Shown here in pieces: positions 15,803-27,649 of a stretch of DNA of 64,000 bases (the stretch's first letter is position 1; each line of letters starts with the position of its first letter). The position numbers and the translations under genes were made by a program. The notes below the pieces were generated by a model. The model had not been told where the DNA came from and searched no databases. It saw only the letters and a list, made by a program, of their open reading frames with translations. The stretch comes from Pohlia nutans. Its lineage: Eukaryota; Streptophyta; Bryopsida; Bryales; Mniaceae. The stretch spans positions 20,923,811 through 20,987,810 of the forward strand of contig CM040085.1 in NCBI GenBank assembly GCA_022496805.1. Reading direction: 5' to 3'.

Positions 15803-15828
15803 TTCGTACTCAGTTTTGACAGTCACTG
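15803..15828 (-). repeat. Right terminal inverted repeat of the Tc1-like element
   Basis: It ends GACAGTCACTG followed by TA. It is the inverted partner of 14201-14226 with a single substitution. Confidence 0.85.
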
Positions 15829-16157
15829 TATATCTAAATTGAGGCCGAAGGTGCTAATTTTGAATTCAAAATTTTCAAAAATGATCCATAGGACACCCAA
15901 AATGACAAAAATAAAAAACTGAGGGCTGGCCTTGGTCAGAGACGTTCATATAAATGCGCTTCTATTAGAACTTTAATTGAATCACTGGCATGTGGAATTT
16001 CTCCAAGTTACATAAGGTATGAATACGGAAATCTGTGAGGAGCTCATGAACCAGACTGTGTACTTCTACTGTATGGAGACATTCTTTCATTTTCGAGAAT
16101 GTTTGACAACTGTGACAATTTTAGGTGCAAGGTGTGATATTTTTTGAAAGTAGATTA

Positions 16158-16229
16158 ATCTAGGAAATTGTATAAATCTAGGAAATTGAATACATCTAGG
16201 AAATTGAATAAATCTAGGAAATTGAATAG
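16158..16229 (+). repeat. Four-copy 18-base tandem repeat
   Basis: Four successive units of ATCTAGGAAATTGAATAA (18 bases) differ at one to three positions. A partial unit (AATCTAGGAAAT) lies about 80 bases further on. Confidence 0.85.
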
Positions 16230-16942
16230 GCATGGTTCATGGAAGAATGGCCTATCGGTTTTGGGTGATTTCTTGCACGAAGTTGTCTCAAAATACATGA
16301 CTATTGAAGAATCTAGGAAATAGTTTTGGGTTTGACAAATTTTTCACTTTGAAAATTTGTATAAAATCATCTATTGGGAATTTAAAAAGACATGGAATCG
16401 TACCCTATTTAGATAGATTCTTGTATTTGATGCATATGTGATGGAACCTTGTCCTATATTCTGAATAAATGACAGTTGTGATTGGTCCCTCAAATATTTA
16501 CTATGCACGTGGAGAGAGTGTGATTGGGTCATTTGAAATTGAAATAGAGATGAAACTATACTTTAAAGTGTGAATATAGAGGTCTGAACTGAGGATATCC
16601 TTAAGGCGAGTCCACGAAGAGCCAGTGCCCGCTCTCCCAAACTAGGCTCCACAAGAAATAAGCTTATTTTAGTTCATTCTTTGAATTAAAAAACAAGTGT
16701 TTGACGGGTTGAATGGGCTTGCTACTCCTTCAAACCAGAGCTAATGTCTTTCAAGGACCTACTCTCATTTTTATTAGATGAGATTGAACGATGAACCCAA
16801 CGCCCATTTGTAGTGAGGACGGGGCCGGGTGCCTCATGGGGAGGGGCTCTTACTCAGAGAGGGTTGAGTACTGAGGTACTGAGAAGCACCCAATATCAAC
16901 CACTGAAATGAATGCATTCTACCTTACAATGCAGAGATATTA

Positions 16943-17252
16943 GAGTTAACCGAAAAGTCAGCCCAAAGAGGAAAGTTTCAGCAAACTCGTGTTGAATTCC
17001 TCTTGAACTCATATTGAAATATAAATAGACCAAAAACTAGTCTATGATGAGTTGGGAGACAATCTAAAGCAAGGCACTGTCATTATTCTCCACACCTCGC
17101 TATGACTCCTACATCTTCCACCAAAGCTCCAAGCCCATGGCTCACAAAGGGAAAATCTATGACACGACACTATTCAACCCAAGTACAGTTCAAGAAAGAG
17201 GTTAGAAGTAGAGCAAAAAGAGAGGTTAGATGGGCTTCTTTTCGGTTAACTC
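16943..17252. mobile_element. MITE-like element with GAGTTAACCGAAAA ends, copy 2
   Basis: The left end GAGTTAACCGAAAAG is a perfect inverted match of the right end CTTTTCGGTTAACTC. The 310-base interior shares a CTAGTNTATGATGAGTTG-like block and CTAAAGCAAG with copy 1 at 8651-8988. It has no transposase frame. Confidence 0.6.
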
Positions 17253-18118
17253 AATTGTATTGTACAACCCAAGGTGAGGATGCTTATAGAACACCTGTGC
17301 ATTTTCTACTTCAAAAATTATTAGTATATTCAACTCTTTTGATTCAAAGTGCGCTCCATTCTGCTTCAAGTTACCTTCCCACGAAAATTGAATAAAAAAA
17401 TAATGTTGGGACTTCAAGCACCTCCTACCTTGGTACACAACAGAGCGAGGACAAACCCGAATGGAAGAAGCGGAAGAGTGGCGAGACCGATGATGCAGGG
17501 CAACAGGTTACTCTTTCACAAACTCCAGTCTACTAAGAACCTACTTCCAGATTATTCAAATCTTCACGTTGAGTACATGCTCCATGCATTTTCACATGTG
17601 AAAGATCTTCACTGCAGGGCAGCCAAATGATGGGGATGGCTGCTGCGGCCAGAGTCTCCGTCAATGATTGCGACAGCATAATGGTCTCACTCCACTTCAG
17701 TTAGTACGGGGTCACTCAGCCATGGCGGACGCAATGAAGCCGTGCAAGCCGCACTTCGACGCGAAGCTCAGCTAACTTAGCGCACACCTCTCTTTGACCA
17801 AAAGCCCACGCTCTCCATTTCTGTACAGTACAATACATTATAGCTTATGCACGTGTGCGGCGTTCAGTCCCTGCGCCAACTCCGGGCACTACCTTATTAC
17901 TAAGTTTACATCTTTCTTCTCCACTTTGAAATCGTCACTAACCACCCATCTGCCATCTCAGCCTTCTTTCACCTTTGTCAAGATTCGTGCTTCCTGCTAC
18001 TGGCGGAGCACCGATTTCGAGCTTTTGGCTAGTTTCCCTAGATATTTGTGTATTGTTTTTCTGTCGCTCAGGTTTTATCAGGAATTCAATCTTGAACTAG
18101 TTCCATCGCTGCGAGGGA

Positions 18119-18282
18119 GCTGGAGGTTTCGGAGGATTAGATCTTCGTATATGGCAGCCCTAAGAGGCTTGGGAACCCAAACGTGTGCAGGGTGTGGCGA
18201 CTGCGAGCTGGAGGTTTCGGAGGGTTAGATCTTCGTACATGGCAGCTCTAGGAGGCTTGGGAACCCAGACGTGTGCAGGGTG
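18119..18282 (+). promoter_or_regulatory. 88-base tandem duplication carrying two upstream ORFs in the MFS leader
   Basis: The segment from 18119 is repeated from 18207 with a period of 88 bases and few differences. Each unit contains an ATG in the context TATGGCAGC. The first (18151-18228) opens a 25-codon frame starting MAALRGLGTQTCAG. The second (18239-18283) opens a 14-codon frame starting MAALGGLGTQTCAG. Both end before the main MFS start at 18378. If the mRNA starts upstream of 18119, the two uORFs would be met before the main ATG. The transcript start is not known. Confidence 0.6.
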
Positions 18283-18377
18283 AGTGCGATTTTCGCACTC
18301 AGCTCGAGGGGCTCCTGACTGGCAAGATGCAGTGCTCCGGCCGATTTGGGTGGAATTGATCGAAGGAAGGAGGTGTG

Positions 18378-21300
18378 ATGGAGCCTGGCAAGATGAGGGT
18401 GTGCGGGCGGCAGTGGTGGAAGGACGACGCCACGCGCACGCTGCTGATGGTGAACCTGGCGTCCATCATGGAGAGGGCCGACGAGGCGTTGCTGCCGGGC
18501 GTGTACCTGGAGATCGGCGCAGCCTTGAACGCGTCCCCCGCCAAGCTGGGGTCGCTCACCTTGGTCCGATCCCTCGTGCAAGCCCTCTGTGCTCCCCTCG
18601 CCGCCTACGCCTCCGTGCATCACAACCGCCGCGACGTCATTGCGTTGGGCGCCGTTCTCTGGGCCATTGCCACTTTCTTCGTCGGCATCTCTGCTACTTT
18701 CACTCAGGTCCGTCGTCACCTCTAACTTGCCCATACAATCAGTACCTTCGTGGCCTTGATCATGTTTTCAAATGACGAGTTTATATGAGGAATTTTATTT
18801 GCTTTTGATCTGACATATGCAATGTTCTTCACTCAATCTAATGATACTCCCTCTGTCCCACTAAAAAACCTGTGGTTGTTGGCAAATTTTTTGTCAAATA
18901 TTTGTCCTATATTTTTTACTTCAAACGTGAACCCTGTCCACTTCAAACGGGATGGACAATGAGAGTGACACCAAAACTACATACTATTAAAAATAAACCA
19001 TTTTTCAAGTATTGAGACAGCTCTTTTTTTCCAAGAAAAAGCGATAAGTTAGAGTATGCTAAAAACCACGGGTTTTTTTTGTGGGACAGAGAGTACAAAC
19101 CTTTTCACTACTTTCGACAATATGACCAATCGAAACGGCCATTTTAAAACCATGAATTCTTCATCTTTGAAGGGTTAGGGCTGATTTTTGGAGCTGGTGA
19201 CTCTAATGATATAAAACTTTTCCCTACTTAATTTCGACAATATGATCAATCGAAATGGGCATCTGAAAACCATGAGTCTTTCATCCTGGAAGGGTTAGGT
19301 TTGATTTGGGAGCTGGCGAATTCAACATCGTTGGCGTGGGTTTTGAATCGGTTCTGTTGCTGCAGGTGGCCATTTCGCGGGCGCTGAATGGGATTGGGTT
19401 GGCGATGGTGGTGCCGGCGATTCAATCACTGGTGGCGGACTCCACCGAAGAGCATGAGCGCGGCGTGGCATTCGGCTGGCTGCAACTGACCGGCAACATC
19501 GGGTCCATTTTAGGGGGCTTTCTGTCGGTGATTCTGGCGGGCGGATCTTTTCTGGGCATTCCGGGATGGCGCGTCTCTTTCCATCTGGTGGCCCTAGTGA
19601 GCGTTTTGGTTGGAGGACTAGTTCGCTATTACGCCGTCGATCCACGCTTTTCCCGAGGCCAATCTCCTCCGCAGTAAGTCACCACTGAAATTCCTCGCAC
19701 TCTGTCATTCCTTGCACACTCTCTCCATTCTAACGTGCGTGTATGTAAGTGATTTGCGTCGTTCGAAGGCTAGCGCACGTGAATGAATGAGAGTTGCTTT
19801 GTCTCGTGGTATGGAACAAGGCCAAGTGACAAGGCTACTGTGAATGACAGTTTTTGGTCTTTTGGATGGAATAAGGGTGAGCGATTGTAGTTGAAGGTTA
19901 ACATCGCTAATTTAGAGCCAAGTTCCATGGGTTTGAGAAGTTGCCCATGGAAGTAGGCCATGAAGTTGTGCATATTCCATAGACTTGAACATGAACAAAT
20001 TTGATTGGTTAGGGAGAATTTGCCATGAAGTCTTGAGCTTGAGAACCCTCCATACTTTGTGACAACTTTTCCACCACTTTTTTCTCAAAAGCTCACTTGA
20101 AATGTGGAACTTGTCCCTTGAAGTCCCTAAAAAAACTTGTCATTTCGTGAGATACTCACCCATGGAACTTGGCCGTTAAGTTGTCTTGTGGATGGAACAA
20201 GGCTGCTCCACTCTGTAGGGTTTGTGATTCATGAGGATGTTGGGGTCACAAATTAGAGTGTAACATGAGTATGGTGCAGGGGGAGAGGAGGCTGGCGAGG
20301 GCTGGTGGAGGGCTTGAAAGCCACATTGGTGGAGGCGAAGCACGTGTGCGGGATTCGCACGTTCCAGATCCTGGTGGCGCAAGGAGTGGCGGGCAACTTC
20401 CCGTGGGCAGCGCTGGCGTTCGCGCCCATGTGGTTGGAGCTGACGGGGTTTTCGCACAACACCACGGCGCTGCTGCTGGGCGTGTTCTCCGTGGCCACCT
20501 CCCTGGGAGGCCTGTTTGGGGGCAAAATGGGCGACGTGCTGTCGCTGCGCATGCCCAACGCCGGCCGCATCATGCTCTCCCAGATCAGCTCTGGCCTGGG
20601 CGTGCCGCTGGCCGGCATCCTCCTCCTGGGTATGCCCATCGATCCCTCCACTCCCGCCTTGCACGCCATCATGTTCTTCATCCTCGGCTTCTGCATCTCC
20701 TGGAACGCAGCCGCCACCAACAAGTAAGCATCATCATCCTTCTCACAATTGTTTGCTTCCTGGACACAAATTTTTCAAATGCTCAACATAGATGCACCGT
20801 AAATCGACACTAAGCTTAAGATGTAGCTAGATTTTAGCTCGAGATGCAATGCCAGACTATGGTGACTATGGGTGCATCAAGTTTATGTGTTTGGTTTTGA
20901 GAGTGTACATTGTCTTAACTACTAGTGTTGTACTGGAATTACACGATTTTCAGTGAAATGAATGAATTAGAGTCATTATGAGAAGTAGTGCTCAGACCTC
21001 AAATGTGTATTTTAAATGAACCTGATTGTCCCAAGGTTTCACAATGGCATACCAGTGAACACTAATCTTGACATAAGAGCTCATAAGAGCTCATCTACCA
21101 ATGAAATTTTGAACCCTTGTAACGTTTGCGTACAATGTTCAAATAATTATTCATTCTTTCATGCATTGAAATCCTCTTTGAATACATATATGAAAAAAAA
21201 TGGCCATTCTAATGCCGGTAATAAGAACTATGCTGAGTGTTGCTTTTAGGTGTGGTGACCTTCAAAGGCTGGTTTTGAAGGTGTGTGTATTTGCAGCCCT

Positions 21301-21819
21301 ATTTTTGCAGAGATTGTCCCTGCCAGTGCACGAACAAGCATCTACGCATTGGACCGGTCGTTCGAATCAATGTTGGCGTCGTTTGCGCCGCCGCTTGTGG
21401 GTGTGCTGGCAGAGAAGTACTATGGCTACATTCCAATTCAAGCAGGAAGAGACCATGCTGCGGAGCTCATCATTGACAAAGAGAATGCGCTCTCACTCTC
21501 CAAGGCTCTGTACACAGCCGTTGGCATTCCCCTCACCCTCTGCTGCCTCATCTACACTTTCTTGTACTGGACGTACCCGAAAGACCGCGACCGCGCGCGT
21601 GCGTTAGCCCTGGCAGATGCGCAACTCGGCTCTGGTTACGAATTCGAGAAGTTTAGTTTGGAAGAGGAGAATGAACTTGATATCATTGATGTTTATGGTG
21701 AGCACTTGGAGGAGGATGAGGACGAGGACGACGACAACTATGGCAATGGCCACAACAACGGTGGCTCGTCAGAAACTGAGTGGATGTTCCAGCAAACAAA
21801 ATCAACGGAGCCAGTTTAG
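18378..21819 (+). CDS. Major facilitator superfamily transporter (At4g36790/UNE2-type)
   Basis: This is an integral-membrane MFS carrier of a plant clade resembling Arabidopsis At4g36790 and its relatives; the substrate is unknown. Four exons, 18378-18707, 19366-19673, 20280-20723 and 21297-21819, join in frame to 534 aa. Introns 2 and 3 both interrupt a codon after its second base, and read-through of either would hit a stop at once. Conserved blocks are NLASIMERADEALLPGVYLE at the N-terminus; RALNGIGLAMVVPAIQSLVA; the second-half MFS motif A-like loop GGKMGDVLSLRMPNAGR; FCISWNAAATN joined to PIFAEIVPASARTSIYALDR; and SFESMLASFAPPLVGVLAE. The C-terminal tail after the last membrane segment (LIYTFLYWTYPKDRDRAR) is acidic, with an EEDEDEDDDN run. 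Intron 1 contains a Stowaway-type MITE inside an older tandem repeat. Duplicated uORFs precede the gene. Confidence 0.93.
18847..19093. mobile_element. Stowaway-like MITE in MFS intron 1
   Basis: This 247-base element starts CTCCCTCTGTCCCAC and ends GTGGGACAGAGAG, flanked by TA on both sides. The interior (CAAACGTGAACCCTGTCCAC, ACTTCAAACGGG, GACAATGAGAGTG) matches the copy at 43285-43535. The ends are the Stowaway consensus CTCCCTCNGTCCC. Confidence 0.88.
19095..19320 (+). repeat. Tandem duplication of about 115 bases in MFS intron 1
   Basis: The segments 19095-19205 and 19199-19320 repeat the same blocks in order: CTTTTC, TTTCGACAATATGA, CAATCGAAA, AAAACCATGA, GAAGGGTTAGG and GAGCTGG. Part of the same repeat occurs in intron 5 of the FDM-type gene (about 55012-55110). 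Confidence 0.7.
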
Positions 21820-21998
21820 TGCTGGCTTCGGTAATTATGTAATTTAATTCATTTGAACAATGCATGCAGTTGTTGAGCTATTATGATAGCTTGACTTGGA
21901 ATTAGTAATTTCTATATTGGTGTCAATCTGGTTGTGATGATCTTTATACTTGGGATAGAATTAATGACATTACTGTATTATTATACCTTTGCTCAATT

Positions 21999-22298
21999 TT
22001 AACGCATTGACACGTTACTGGAGTTCAGCTTGGGTCGCGTTAAACTCCCCCCATCGAACTTCCCGGGGGGGTGGGAGCCCACCAGTCGGAGGAGGCCGGG
22101 CAGCCCGCCCACAGCAAGCTTCATCGCGGTCTTCATTGTAGTCTTCATCGCCGGGGTCTTCTGATCTTCGTGGTCTTCATCGTGGTCTTCATCGTGGTCT
22201 TCATCGTGGTCTCCATCCTCTTCATCGTCGGACCCTAATCGACCTTCTTCCTCTCTCCTGCGGCGCTCCTCCTCTCTCTCATGTCTACTACAAATCAT
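21999..22298 (-). other. GC-rich island with an acidic DEDH-repeat reading frame
   Basis: A 99-codon frame on the minus strand contains an Arg/Glu-rich start (REEERRRREEEG), then a DHDEDHDEDHDED run encoded by 12-base units (CTTCATCGTGGT on the plus strand), then a neutral tail with GGLPGLLRLVGSHPPGKF. It sits abruptly in AT-rich DNA after the MFS 3' UTR. It may be a fragment of a retroelement or an old gene piece. I do not recognise it and doubt that it is a gene. Confidence 0.3.
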
Positions 22299-22419
22299 GA
22301 ATTTTTCATGAATTTTGTAGTTACTTTGAAATTACTATGGTTTTTTGAAGTGATTGTAAAGAAAACTCATATCAATTACAAATGTACTAGAAAATTCCAA
22401 TTTTTTTACCAAAGGTGTA

Positions 22420-22640
22420 AATTACAATGAAGAAAAGTTTAGTTAATGAAAATCATCCGTGTATCTAAATTTATAATTTTTTGCTACACCTTGGTAATAC
22501 CCACTAAACTTGTAACTACAAGAAAACACTCAATTTCCAAAGTTTTTGAAAAATTCAAAGTGGAGTAGAAACTAGACTTGGTAAGCTTCATTTTGTTAGT
22601 TAAGCTCAAATGCAATGGAACTCATTTTCATGGCCTAAAT
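22420..22640 (+). repeat. Diverged dispersed repeat, related to 62125-62345
   Basis: Both places carry ACTAGACTTNNTAANCTTCA followed by TTTTNTTAGTT, with AAANTGGAGTANAAACTAGA just before. Further upstream both contain AATTACAATG and ACTCAAT blocks. Both end near a TTTAGGGGTTAA word or its complement. Confidence 0.55.
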
Positions 22641-23929
22641 TTAGTTTAACCCCTAAAGGACCGGGGGGTGTTGAACTTTGCTCTTGTTTTCTTGACTAGC
22701 TCTTGTAGCAAGCTCAATTCCTCATTGGTGTGGGGTAATTTTGACGATCAACACCATTGAAATTAAAGAAGACTTACGTAGCTTTTGTATGAAAAAAAGA
22801 TCAACAAAATCGCACAATTTTTGAGAAAATGCCACTGTTGAGAAGATTGATGGAACTTGTTTGGGGTACTTTGTACACATGCTGAAATCGGATTATTCAG
22901 AAGTGCTCCAAAAATTCTGAAATTTTTACTGTGAATAGAAATCATCATTTTAAACATGTGCAAAAAATTTGAAGTAATTTGGAGGTGTGAAGAGGAAGAT
23001 ATAAGGGTCTGAAGTGACGCCTAGATACCCTCTGTGCAACTCAAAAAAATCACCAAAAATCCCTCACTAGATGAATTTCCGATCAAGAAGTACCTGCAAA
23101 TTCGGCTCTCAAAAAGAGCCAGGGTCTCTTTGTTGCTCATCCTACAATTCAAAGCCCAAGAACCCGAATTTCCTCACTTTCTAGTTCCAGAAGCCGCGTG
23201 GGGGCCTTACGGTCCTTTAGGGGTTAAGCAAAACAAGCAGAAATTTCAAAATACACTACACCGTGAACTGTTTTTATGACTCTTTTTGTAGTTGGGACCA
23301 CATGTAAAATCTAAAAATAGCTGGAATGATATGAATTTAACTTGAAGGGTGGCATGATCAAGCAAAGTCCTTCACAAAAAGAATAGGATGAAAATCATCC
23401 ACGTAGCAATTGGAATTGAATATCTTCATAAACCAATTTTTGGTCTGGGCGGGGTTTAGGGGTTAAAATAGAATTATAAAATGATGGTTTTTTTTTAAAT
23501 GCACTAAAATACTGTTCATTTGGGTATCATATGAATTTTCCAAAAAGTGAGTAAATCCACCGGAAGGCTTTACTCTTACTTTGAAAATCCATGATATACT
23601 TTTTTATCTTCTCTAGATTCTAAATATGTGTTGAATATTTATTCCACTTAAAGTATGTATATGGCCTACCGATGGTAATAGGTCTCCCACCCTTTCCGAT
23701 TGAGCAAGGGTTTACTACCTTTCTGATTGAGCACTTTAGATTGTGTTTCAAAGTACAGTACAAAGGAGTACTAGATCACATCTAAATGAAATTTATCTTT
23801 ATAGATAGATTTCATTTAGATTTTAGAGCATGTTGATATTGAAGTGTACTTTATAACAAAGCTAGAATGTTCCATAACCACCCACTCCGCATAAGTGTTA
23901 TATAAGTTAGGTGCCTTCAACCACTACAA

Positions 23930-24210
23930 GGACGTGGAGACCCTCACGGGGCTTTTAGGGTCCAAAAAAAAAGGTAACTTGAGCTCCAAAATGATGTTTT
24001 AAGCTAATAAAAATAAAAATAAACTCGGTCCCTTCCAAAATTTGCATATCTTGAAGTCGACTAAACTTTGACCATGCATAATTTCATGAGGTTGTGTTCA
24101 ATCATGTTATTTATTTGTTTCAAAGTGTGTCAAATGAATATTTCATAGTTTTAGTCCTTTTAAATTTCTAATTTAAGGTTCATCCCGTCATTCAAATTGA
24201 GGAAAATTTT
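23930..24210 (+). repeat. Dispersed repeat, inverted copy at 35580-35910
   Basis: Blocks shared with the reverse complement of 35580-35910, in order: GAGCTCCAAAATGATG, TTGCATAT, ACTTTGACCAT, CATGAGGTT, AATCATGTTAT, CAAATGAATATTTC and AGGTTCATCCCGTCAT. Identity is about 75-80 per cent by eye over about 280 bases. No protein is encoded. Confidence 0.65.
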
Positions 24211-27200
24211 TAAAATTGTCTTAGAAGCACTTTTGATGACATGCTTTGTAGCAATGAAAAATATTGTTGATTTTATCAATTAATGTAAAGACTATCTTTT
24301 CACTTTCAAAATTCATGTGCATTTTTATTTTTTTCTATATATATATACAAATAAATAAATAAACTACCTATCATGAATCTTGTTTGTTTATCAACTAAAA
24401 AAATTTATGGTTTGATTTTTCATTTTTTTTTCCAAGCATAGAATTTAAATGGATTATTTAAGGGCATTCTACTTGGAAACACTATTATAAAAATGTGTAG
24501 TTTTAGAAGCATAATGACGCATCAAACATGGAAAAAATTGTTTTGATATATTGCATTTGACATTTGAATAAAAAAGGTATAGTGGATGGTCCATAAACCA
24601 ACGCTTTATTTAAGATTTTCACACAAATCTAGTATTGGTATAGAATTAGAAGCTTATAATGAACACTAGTTGAAGATATCGTTGGTTTACAGTACACATT
24701 GGTTATTGGGTCATCCACCTTAGAGAAGAAAGCAAATGTCAGAAGACTCATGGAATCATAAATCACTTGAAAATGGCATGTAGGCTTGTTTACAGAAGTG
24801 AAAGAAAAATTTCAAGACATGCTTGCACTTGGAACAAATTAGAGATTTTGCTTGAAAGAGCATCAACTGATGCAAATGAATCAAGAATATTGGTACCGTA
24901 CCCAACCATCAAGGTTGGCCAAAACAATTATTAAAGGGGAAGCCTAAATTTTTAGGAAATTGTTTTCTTTATATAAATTGTTTTTTACAGTGAAGAAGAG
25001 AATCTTAGTGAATATCCATGTAATCTTAGAAAATATTTGCATCATTTCTCCAAAAATAAATAATATTAGGTAGTGTTCCTACTATTTTGTTGTGCTTTGA
25101 ACTCTCTAATAGAGACAAGGCTAAAAGTGTTCTAACCTTTTTAGAGATGGAATATAATTTGACCTTTTCAAAATAAGATCACTTGCTATGCTCTATTGTG
25201 CACCAAAATCTACTAGAAAATATATTTTACTAGTAAGAATTCACATGGGTTTGCGAATCATTCTCATCCTGTATATTCGGGAGTGACTTATAATGAAGTT
25301 GAGAAGCTCTTTCTACTCCTAAAACTCATAGTCACTTGATTATCCAAAAAAATTAAGAAATACAAAAAATAGAAATATTATATATTTTGACAATCTCACA
25401 AAATAATTTATGTAAAATTTGACAAAAATTACTAATAATTTTCCAAGAATTTGTTCACTCATTTTTAGAAGTGTTTAGAAGTATATACTTTTCTATTAGG
25501 GAAGGGATTCACCAATAGTAGAATTAAAGATGATAAACTTATTGATGGTACCATGCAATAAATGAGATAGGTTGGTGATTTCTAATTTGCGATCAATAAC
25601 AATAAGAATTGGGACGTAAGATAAAACTTCAAAAATTCATCACAACCTAAATCAATAATTATTAAAATTTGGAATAAATATTTAAAAGTGGCAACTACAA
25701 TTCTTTAATAAAAATATTTCCCACCTTTTTGATGAACAACTCAAAGAATTACTCAAAGTTGTTATACTGAAATTGCATTCTTTGTGATACATAATCAACA
25801 TTGTATTCTAATACAATTTCTATGCCAACCGTATCATTGTCATTTTAGAAATCAATTTTTAATTTTTAACGATTATCTTTTAAATTTGAAATTATTGCGT
25901 TTGTTCACTTATTGCCAAATGTCAAGAACAAATTTATAAACTATGATCGTCTATATATTAAGTAAAATAAAAGCAACATTTATGCTTGGATAAACAACCC
26001 TCCTTTTATTGGGATTGAAACGGCCTATTGATTAACGTGACTTAAAATCGGCAAAAATATAATCAGTTATTTTTAATTAATATCAAACATGTTTTAGAAA
26101 AATGAACTTGAAATAACGATTGGGTTGCTATCGTTTCCTGTATAAAATTAAGAGCATTGCCTCCAAATTGTCTCTAAATAAAAATAAAAGCTCACAGCAT
26201 AAGTATATTTCAAATAATTTTAATATAAACCCAAAAAGGTCTATTTTGCCTCCTCCCTTATATTAAAAAGTATTATATGTAAATTCAAACAATTGTAAAA
26301 TTAGGAGAATGAGTCTACAATAATATATGGGGTACCATTGGAAATCTCTAAGCAATAAAAGATACACAAAGTTAACTTGGTTTCACATAATTTGGACCTC
26401 TAAACCAAAAGCTCTTGAAAGTCAAAACATATTTCCTTCAAACATTATAAAAAGTTAGAAGATGAGTTTACAATAGCACATTGTAATGCGGTAAAAATAA
26501 AAAGAGGGTAAATGTGCTCATTAACATAGGTCACACTATTGCATATTTATGTTACAATGCCTAGCAAGGGTGAGAATTTGATCCTATTTTCTTTATTGTA
26601 AATTGGCCCCAAAAGTTGAATTAGCATAACAATTATTATACAACATACTATATTGTACCAACGTATGACAACATTCACTTGCAAATGCTTTCAACTTACA
26701 CGTATTTATAATACCACAACAAAACTTATGATTTGATCATTAATAAAAGAACATCATAACCTAACTCTATGGAATTTGAAAATTTGTTAGTGCATTGAAT
26801 TGGCAAGTTGGCGAGTTGACAAGACTCATGATTTCTCACAGAACATGGTACTTCATTCAAAACTCTCATGTGGCACCAATAGTTTTTCACTAACTTTACT
26901 ATATCTAATTATGCATCATATCACACACATAACATTATTCTACATGGTAGCAATGAAATAAATGAAATGCCACAATTTTTTTGCAATTTTTAAGGTCTTA
27001 CTTAAAGCTAAGTGAAAAAATTGGAATTGAGGGAGGTGCAGTAGATGAACATATAATGGATTATTTTCTCTTTGTCAAGTGAATAAATCTCCTCTCAATG
27101 CTTGAACTCCAAATACACCTAAGTTCTATTGCTTAGTAATGTTATATAAAAAAAGCGCAAACTACTCCCAACAAACTCTCCATTCATGATAGTCCCCTTG

Positions 27201-27649
27201 ACCAATGTTACTACTTCTATTATTATTTTAACAACAAAATTGAGCTATTAAAAAATATAATTTAAAATATCTTTCAAAATTTGTAACATATAACTTTTAA
27301 TATATACTATAACCTATTAACATATTTGTCATAAACTAATTCTTAAAATAAATGTTGATTTTTTCAGATCTAGTTTTAAACAAAACAAAGATATTTAGAA
27401 AAATTCCTAGAAATTGACATTTTCCTAGTTACCTTTCTAGTAAAAAAAAAAAAAAACTAATTTGATAGATAAGTGTTGAATCTATTAACAAGTTACGATA
27501 TGCCTTAGAAATTTAGTAAGGAGGTCGAGTGTTTCAACATATATGAGATTATAACAATTTTAGAGGGAGCTATTCTGAATCATTTAGGCACATAGGGGTT
27601 CAATTCTTGTAAATTCATAAAAATATTTCAGTTTGCATTTCCCAATGGC

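Larger units (their letters stand above)
14201..15828 (-). mobile_element. Tc1-like DNA transposon with IR/DR ends
   Basis: The element is 1,628 bases long and flanked by TA dinucleotides (14199-14200 and 15829-15830), the target duplication of the Tc1/mariner superfamily. The outer ends are CAGTGACTGCCAAAACTGAG at the left and the inverted copy at the right, matching over about 26 bases with one substitution. A second, related inverted pair lies about 182 bases inward: CCAAAACTCAGTT at 14392-14404, and its complement at about 15627-15637. Each end therefore has two direct repeats of a CCAAAACT core, as in the IR/DR subgroup. Inside, on the minus strand, is a broken DD34E transposase. Plants usually carry mariner-like DD39D elements, so a Tc1-type DD34E copy is unusual here. 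Confidence 0.9.
15829..18118. other. Spacer between the Tc1-like element and the MFS gene
   Basis: It contains a short tandem array (16158-16229) and a MITE copy (16943-17252), listed separately. From about 17700 it becomes GC-richer and probably holds the promoter and 5' leader of the MFS gene. I see no convincing gene in it. Confidence 0.5.
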
